Assembly (NCBI GenBank): GCA_041497995.1
Contig: JBGQHM010000247.1
Location: 1-10,228, forward strand
DNA: 10,228 nucleotides
Source of the DNA: DATKMS01 sp041497995
GTDB taxonomy: Bacteria; Desulfobacterota; Binatia; HRBIN30
Direction: 5' to 3'
Shown here: positions 6,270 through 10,228 of the stretch, piece by piece
Position numbering within the stretch: position 1 is the first letter of the stretch
Layout: every line of letters starts with the position of its first letter
Notes under the pieces: model-generated
The model's input: only the letters and a program-made list of their open reading frames with translations
The model's database searches: none
What the model was told of the DNA's origin: nothing
Translations under genes and position numbers: made by a program

Positions 6270-6326
6270 TCACCACGGCAAGTGATCGAGATCGACGTTG
6301 CCGCCGCTCAGCATCACTCCGACAAC
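6270..6326 (-). pseudogene. Detached C-terminal tail of the PLP-enzyme gene
   Basis: Read in another minus frame this stretch encodes 'VVGVMLSGGNVDLDHLPW' and a TGA at 6272-6270. It is the expected last strand and cofactor motif (SGGN) of serine racemase/threonine dehydratase. It directly abuts the premature stop of the main frame (6316-6314). It has no start codon or ribosome site of its own, so it is a relic of the once-longer gene. Confidence 0.8.
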
Positions 6327-7189
6327 ACCGCCGCCAGCGCCACCGCGGCACTCGGCTCGATGAGCAGCTTGGCACGCTCCCACGCCAGCCGCATCGTGCT
6401 GATGATCTCCGCCTCGCTCACGGTGACCACGCGTTCGACGTGATCGCGGATGATCGGCCAGGTGTGCAAGCCGAGGCTGGTAAGCAAGCCGTCGGCGATC
6501 GTCTGCGGCGCGGTCTGGGGCATCAACGTCCCGGCAGCCAACGAGCGCGCGGCATCGTCGGCGCCGGCGGGCTCCGCCGCGAACATGCGGATCGATGGGT
6601 GCGATGCCTTGGCGGCAATGCACGAGCCGGAGAGCAGACCGCCGCCGCCGACGGGGACGACGATGGCGTCGAGCTGCGCGACTTGATCGAGCAGCTCAAG
6701 CGCCGCGGTGCCCTGTCCGGCGATCACGTCGGGGTGATCGTAGGGCGGGATGAGTGTGCCGCCGGTCTCGGCGAGTAGGGCGGCCGCCGTTGCCTCGCGC
6801 GCCTCGAGCGTCGGCAGGCAATCGATGATGCGGCCGCCGTACTCCTGCACGGCTCGGCGCTTCACAGCGGAGGCGGTGGCCGGCATGACGATGTGCGCCG
6901 CGATGCCGCGCAGCTTCGCGGCCAGTGCCACTGCCTGCGCGTGATTGCCGGAGCTATGGGTGATCACGCCTCGTGCGGCGACGGCGTCGGACAACTGTGC
7001 GATGGCGTTCCACGCGCCGCGGAACTTAAACGCACCGACCCGTTGCAGGTGCTCGCATTTGAAAAACAGACGCCGTCCGGCGAGGCGATCGAGCGTCGCA
7101 CATGTTGCGACCGGGGTGCGGTGCGCGATGCCGTCTAGGCGGCGCGCCGCAGCGCGCACAGCATCGAGATTAACGGGATGTCGGCTCAT
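6314..7189 (-). CDS. Serine racemase / threonine-serine dehydratase-like PLP enzyme, C-terminally truncated (291 aa)
   Basis: Fold-type II PLP enzyme closest in motif content to serine racemase and biodegradative threonine/serine dehydratases. Visible are the PLP lysine K55 in 'GAFKFRGA', the phosphate/substrate loop 'SSGNHAQA' (79-86) with the racemase-type S80, and the tetraglycine loop 'GGGGLLSG' (181-188). E206, A210 and D212 match the divalent-metal site of eukaryotic serine racemase. The frame ends abruptly after 'LIEPSAAVALAAVLSE'. The family continues for about 12 linker residues and then 'SGGNVDL', whose Ser contacts the PLP ring nitrogen; here that motif survives only out of frame at 6270-6326. 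The product thus probably lacks normal activity. The ATG at 7189 overlaps the exporter's stop (ATGA). An assembly error is possible, but a single-base indel alone would not restore the missing linker. Confidence 0.85.
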   Translation of the reverse strand: MSRHPVNLDAVRAAARRLDGIAHRTPVATCATLDRLAGRRLFFKCEHLQRVGAFKFRGAWNAIAQLSDAVAARGVITHSSGNHAQAVALAAKLRGIAAHIVMPATASAVKRRAVQEYGGRIIDCLPTLEAREATAAALLAETGGTLIPPYDHPDVIAGQGTAALELLDQVAQLDAIVVPVGGGGLLSGSCIAAKASHPSIRMFAAEPAGADDAARSLAAGTLMPQTAPQTIADGLLTSLGLHTWPIIRDHVERVVTVSEAEIISTMRLAWERAKLLIEPSAAVALAAVLSE

Positions 7190-8121
7190 GGGGCCGCTGT
7201 CACTGAATCTGTCCGCAGTGGGACAGCCGTCCGCTGCCCAACAACGTGCGGCGCAGTCACAAAGGCGGTGACACCGGCAGCTGTGAGCAGCAGACCAGCC
7301 CACTGAAAGGCGGTAGGTACCTCACCAAGCAACACGAAGCTGGCACCGAGCGACAGCACCGGAATCGACGGCACGACGATGGCCGTCGAGCGCGCCAGGT
7401 CGAGCCGGGTGATCGCTTGATACCAAAGGAGTGTGCCGACGTAGAAGAGGACAATGCCCTGCAACGCGAGCAGCGGCAGCAGCGACAAGAGGTCCGTAGG
7501 CGCAGGCAGCGTCGTGGCGCCACCACCCGCCAGCCAGATGAGCGCCAGCAGGACGCCGCCGTTGACGTAGCGTGCACCGGTCAGCACGTGCGGCGAGACT
7601 GTGGTGAGGCGGCGCAGCACGACGAGGTGCGACATCTGCCAACACAACGGGGTCAGCAGCAACGCCCACACGCCGGCCGAGGGCGACACGCCGCGGCCGC
7701 CGACCGCCAGCGCAATGCCCAAGAGGAGCACGCCGATAGCCATCACCCGCCGCAGCGTCGGCCGATGCCCCAGGAAGATCCACGACAACAACAGTGAGTA
7801 TGCGGGCTCGGTCTGCAGGCAGAGCACGGTCTCGATCGCCGTGGTTCGGCGCGCACCATAGAAGAAGAGCAGGAACGCGCAGGCGGTTCCGAGTGTGCCG
7901 ACGATGAACAAGCGCGGCCCCGTATCACGTCGCACGAGAAATCCCAGGTCGCCGCGCATACCGAGGACCAGCGCCGCAAACAGGCCGGCAAACACGGTGG
8001 TCGCGGTCGCGACGAAAAATGAATCGCTGCGATCCGTCGTGAGCTTGGCGACCGCGGGCACGAATGCCCCGTTGGCGGCGCACAGCGCGGCGAACAGCAA
8101 CCCCAGACGTTCTTGGCTCAT
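7186..8121 (-). CDS. EamA/DMT superfamily transporter (311 aa)
   Basis: Ten-helix inner-membrane drug/metabolite transporter, a group that often exports amino acids or other metabolites. Two EamA repeats are visible. Repeat 1 runs about 7-140 and ends with the signature 'ETVLCLQTEPAYSLLLSW' (97-114) and 'RVMAIGVLLLGIALAV'. Repeat 2 runs about 150-290 and contains 'ARSTAIVVPSIPVLSLGAS' (243-261), then 'LLGEVPTAFQWAGLLLTAAG'. The ATG at 8121 gives the typical family length. The frame is open to 8247, but those 42 codons are Arg/Pro-rich and non-membrane. A 7-bp inverted repeat lies six bases upstream of the start. The stop overlaps the start of the PLP amino-acid enzyme (ATGA), suggesting related substrates, perhaps an amino acid. 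Specificity cannot be read from the sequence. Confidence 0.9.
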   Translation of the reverse strand: MSQERLGLLFAALCAANGAFVPAVAKLTTDRSDSFFVATATTVFAGLFAALVLGMRGDLGFLVRRDTGPRLFIVGTLGTACAFLLFFYGARRTTAIETVLCLQTEPAYSLLLSWIFLGHRPTLRRVMAIGVLLLGIALAVGGRGVSPSAGVWALLLTPLCWQMSHLVVLRRLTTVSPHVLTGARYVNGGVLLALIWLAGGGATTLPAPTDLLSLLPLLALQGIVLFYVGTLLWYQAITRLDLARSTAIVVPSIPVLSLGASFVLLGEVPTAFQWAGLLLTAAGVTAFVTAPHVVGQRTAVPLRTDSVTAAP

Positions 8122-8126
8122 CACTT

Positions 8127-8148
8127 GCGGCACTCTACCGGGTGCCGC
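8127..8148. promoter_or_regulatory. Inverted repeat just upstream of the transporter start
   Basis: GCGGCAC (8127-8133) and GTGCCGC (8142-8148) are perfect 7-bp inverted arms around an 8-base loop, starting six bases before the transporter ATG. It could be an operator, or an RNA hairpin covering the ribosome site. In GC-rich DNA it may also be chance. Confidence 0.3.
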
Positions 8149-8250
8149 CTTCAGCTTGCAACGCGTGCGTATCTCCGTCACCCCGTTGCGTAGGCTCCGC
8201 ACCCATGGAACAACGGGCGACACAAGAAGAACACGGCATCGCGACACGAA

Positions 8251-8255
8251 GGGAG
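8251..8255 (+). promoter_or_regulatory. Ribosome binding site of the plus-strand LLM gene
   Basis: GGGAG, preceded by AA, lies six bases before the ATG at 8262. It selects this start over an in-frame ATG at 8205, which has no comparable site. Confidence 0.7.
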
Positions 8256-8261
8256 AGCAAC

Positions 8262-9209
8262 ATGGCGAAGCATCCGATTCGGTTTGGCGTGCAGACGGGG
8301 CAGCAGAGTGTCGAGTGGGCGCAGATGCTCGACCTGTGGAAGAAGGCCGACGCCTGGGGCTACGACTCCCTGTGGAACTTCGACCACTTCTACCCGATCT
8401 TCGTCGACCCGGAAGGCCCCTGCTTCGAAGGCTGGACGACGCTCAGCGCGTTGGCGCAGGCCACCAAGCGCGCGCGCATCGGCCACTTGGTGAACGGCAA
8501 CACGTATCGCCACCCGTGTGTCACCGCGAAGATGGCGGCAACGCTTGATCACATCAGTGGCGGCCGGCTCAACTTCGGCATCGGCGCCGGCTGGTTCGAG
8601 CTGGAGCACCAGAACTTCGGCATCGACTTCAAAACCGTCCCCGGCCGTCTCGCTGCACTCGATGAGGCCTGCCAGATCATCCGCGGCATGTTCACGCAGC
8701 CGAAGACCACCGTGCACGGCAAGCACTATACGGTGACCGACGCCATGTGCCTCCCGAAGCCCGTGCAGCAGCCGCATCCGCCCATCATGATCGGCGGCGT
8801 CGGCAAGCAAGTGCTCCTGAAGATCGTCGCCAAACACGCCGACATGTGGAACGCCAGCGGCAGCACCGAGCTCATGCAGGAGCTCATCGGCGTCATCAAG
8901 AAACACGGCGACACGGTGAAGCGCGACACCGATCAGATCGAGAAGACGGTGATGATCCCGCTCGCGTATAAGGCTGCGGCGCCGCGCCAGGACTTCATGT
9001 GCAACCTGATCGCCAACATGCGGCAGACGACGCCGGAAGCGGCGCGCAAACAAATCATGATCGGCGACAAACAGGAGTGCCTCGATACCATCGAGCGCTA
9101 CACGAAGGTCGGCGTGACGCACTTCATCTTCATGGTCTTCGCGCCGTACTTCGAGGATGAGATCCAAGGCTTCGCCGAAGACGTCATCCCGGCGGTGCGG
9201 CGGGCGTAG
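8262..9209 (+). CDS. LLM class oxidoreductase, probably F420-dependent, Rv1855c-like (315 aa)
   Basis: Luciferase-like TIM-barrel oxidoreductase. It matches the pattern of the F420-dependent Rv1855c-type group: 'GYDSLWNFDHFYPI' (33-46), 'FEGWTTLSALAQATKRARIG' (55-74), 'TYRHPCVTAKMAATLDHISG' (81-100), 'GRLNFGIGAGWFELEHQ' (101-117) and 'PKPVQQPHPPIMIGG' (165-179). These include the conserved acid-His pair D41-H42 and the cofactor phosphate region around 100-110. Predicted cytosolic; substrate unknown. F420 use is inferred from family resemblance, not proven. The chosen ATG has GGGAG upstream; the frame is open further 5' but with unrelated Arg-rich sequence. It is the only plus-strand gene, divergent from the transporter and convergent with the DUF2723-like gene. 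Its codons are more uniformly C/G-ending than those of its neighbours, consistent with stronger expression. Confidence 0.9.
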   Translation: MAKHPIRFGVQTGQQSVEWAQMLDLWKKADAWGYDSLWNFDHFYPIFVDPEGPCFEGWTTLSALAQATKRARIGHLVNGNTYRHPCVTAKMAATLDHISGGRLNFGIGAGWFELEHQNFGIDFKTVPGRLAALDEACQIIRGMFTQPKTTVHGKHYTVTDAMCLPKPVQQPHPPIMIGGVGKQVLLKIVAKHADMWNASGSTELMQELIGVIKKHGDTVKRDTDQIEKTVMIPLAYKAAAPRQDFMCNLIANMRQTTPEAARKQIMIGDKQECLDTIERYTKVGVTHFIFMVFAPYFEDEIQGFAEDVIPAVRRA

Positions 9210-9217
9210 CTCTTGCG

Positions 9218-9271
9218 GGGTCCGCTGTGCGGACCATTCCCTCGCTGCAAACCGGTCCGCACAGCGGACCC
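9218..9271. repeat. REP-like double-hairpin palindrome between convergent genes
   Basis: Two 18-base arms, 9218-9235 (GGGTCCGCTGTGCGGACC) and 9254-9271, are perfect inverted copies separated by 18 bases. Each arm is itself a hairpin: GGTCCGC, a 3-base loop, GCGGACC. The unit can thus fold either as two small hairpins or as one 18-bp stem. It sits between the stop codons of the two convergent genes, eight bases from one and six from the other. A paired, inverted, hairpin-bearing unit in a convergent gap is the layout of REP/BIME elements. It probably also serves as a bidirectional transcription terminator or mRNA-end stabiliser, although no T-run follows either arm. No second copy was seen in this window. 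Confidence 0.8.
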
Positions 9272-9277
9272 TACGGT

Positions 9278-10228
9278 TCAATCGCTGCGCATCGATTTCG
9301 GCACCAGTCGGTAGATCGGCCCGGCCGGCACGATGTCAAAGTGCTCCCTGATGCCGTCGAGGTCATAGTAGCGATAGGTGTCAGCGAGAAAGAGGTTCGG
9401 CTTCCGGCCGTACGGGAGCATCATCGGGAGTTGCGTTTTCTCGGCTTCGAGGTGCACCACCTCGACGTCCGGTCGCGCCTGCTCCACCACCTGCAGGTAG
9501 CGCAGCACCGCCCACGGACCGTAGTCCGCGAACAGTACGCCGCCTTCGGGTAGAGCCTGTAGCATTCCCTCAGCGTAGGCGCGCGCGCCATCTTCATTCT
9601 GCTTCCACGGCGAGAGCACGTACGCGAGATTGTCGCGGCCAGGCAGCGGCCGAAAGTCGGGGACGTTGTGCACAAGGCGGCGTGCGATGGCCGGCGCCGC
9701 TGCATACAGCACGATCGGTGCGACGACTGTAGCGACCGCGACGGCAACTCGGCGGTGAGAGAGTCCTGAGCACCAGCGCGTCCACAGCACCTCGAACGCC
9801 GGCGTCATGCCTAGTGCAAACACGACGTACGCCTGCAGGTAGTAATGCAGGTTCCAGACATAGGCCCCACCTACCTCAGGGTCCAAGGCGCCAAGGAGAA
9901 AGGCGACCGTGCCGAGAATGATGAGCGTGATAGCCGCCGCGGCGGCTCGATCACGACGCCACAAGTGCAGCAGCCCGGCGACACCAACTGCACTGGTGAG
10001 GGGAAACTGGTAGAGCCCGAGTCCCACTCCCCAGCCCAAGCCACGTAGCAGGACGGTCGGATGCGTCACTGCATACGCCAGGCCTGCAACGAAGCCTGCG
10101 ATCGTGCCGCCCGTGGCCTCGGTGCTCGCTGAACGAAGCATCAGCAACACGTACGGGAGCAGACCGAGACCGAAGGCGAGCGACGCCACCACGAGCGTGC
10201 GTCCGACGGCGCGGCGCTGCGACCACGC
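9278..10228 (-). CDS. DUF2723-like multi-pass membrane protein, C-terminal part (at least 316 aa)
   Basis: The gene enters from beyond the right edge of the window, so the start and N-terminal part are missing; the frame stays open to base 10228. The visible protein has several hydrophobic helices. They include 'LVVASLAFGLGLLPYVLLML' near the edge, segments around 'GFVAGLAYAV', 'AAAAAITLIILGTVAFLLGA' and 'YLQAYVVFALGM', and one after 'HRRVAV'. A soluble C-terminal domain of about 130 residues follows. That domain contains 'ALPEGGVLFADYGPWAVLRY' and 'LQVVEQARPDVEVVHLE', a pattern typical of DUF2723/TMEM260-type proteins, which are related to membrane-embedded glycosyltransferases using lipid-linked sugars. 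The catalytic N-terminal loop that would prove this is outside the window. The stop is six bases from the REP-like palindrome. Confidence 0.72.
   Translation of the reverse strand, partial: AWSQRRAVGRTLVVASLAFGLGLLPYVLLMLRSASTEATGGTIAGFVAGLAYAVTHPTVLLRGLGWGVGLGLYQFPLTSAVGVAGLLHLWRRDRAAAAAITLIILGTVAFLLGALDPEVGGAYVWNLHYYLQAYVVFALGMTPAFEVLWTRWCSGLSHRRVAVAVATVVAPIVLYAAAPAIARRLVHNVPDFRPLPGRDNLAYVLSPWKQNEDGARAYAEGMLQALPEGGVLFADYGPWAVLRYLQVVEQARPDVEVVHLEAEKTQLPMMLPYGRKPNLFLADTYRYYDLDGIREHFDIVPAGPIYRLVPKSMRSD

Noticed and set aside
8149..8261. Promoter elements for the plus-strand LLM gene
   Set aside because: A TTGCAA at 8156 is not followed by a plausible -10 at normal spacing; nothing stands above chance.
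8178..9281. Minus-strand open frame of 367 codons
   Set aside because: It mirrors the LLM gene at 8262-9209 on the other strand, has a biased composition (Arg/Asp/His/Val) and no recognisable motif.

Overview
The window is GC-rich bacterial DNA with tightly packed genes. It looks like a free-living, probably uncultured soil- or sediment-type bacterium. Two luciferase-like (LLM) oxidoreductases, one of them resembling the F420-dependent Rv1855c group, suggest an organism with F420 or rich flavin chemistry, such as an actinobacterium or a deltaproteobacterium/Binatota-like lineage. This is inference; there is no rRNA or other marker gene here.

Layout. From 8121 down to 104 nearly everything lies on the minus strand, with gaps of a few to about 100 bases or 4-base stop/start overlaps. 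In transcription order: an EamA/DMT exporter (7186-8121); a serine racemase/threonine dehydratase-like PLP enzyme (6314-7189) whose C-terminal tail has been thrown out of frame (tail at 6270-6326); a GNAT acetyltransferase (5771-6262); a heme-oxygenase-like diiron oxidase of the CADD/PqqC/TenA type (4962-5702), overlapping by ATGA a GFA-type zinc protein (4528-4965); an N-terminal GNAT remnant (about 4402-4531) overlapping that gene by GTGA; a VOC/glyoxalase-fold protein (4006-4377); a MarC membrane protein (3332-3958); a second GFA protein (2899-3300); a RimL-type GNAT (2351-2893); a cupin (1841-2347); an LLM oxidoreductase (601-1743); and a fourth GNAT (104-583). On the plus strand, 8262-9209 encodes the second LLM oxidoreductase, divergent from the exporter. 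It converges on the 3' part of a DUF2723-type membrane protein (9278 to the window edge, minus strand). A double-hairpin REP-like palindrome fills the space between the two convergent stops.

How the genes fit together. The exporter and PLP enzyme overlap by ATGA and look like an amino-acid handling pair. The diiron oxidase and GFA protein overlap by ATGA and look like a co-translated pair of unknown substrate. The rest is an assortment of small stand-alone enzymes (GNAT, GFA, cupin, VOC, LLM) typical of accessory metabolism and detoxification, not a recognisable single pathway. Two genes in this run show decay: the PLP enzyme has lost its SGGN cofactor motif from its reading frame, and the GNAT fragment has lost most of its domain. 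The run therefore seems to be under relaxed selection or frequent rearrangement.

No tRNA, rRNA, CRISPR array, insertion sequence or phage gene was seen. No gene-free stretch exceeds 300 bases. The longest gaps are 8122-8261 (divergent leader region), 1-103 (nothing recognisable) and 1744-1840 (possible weak promoter).
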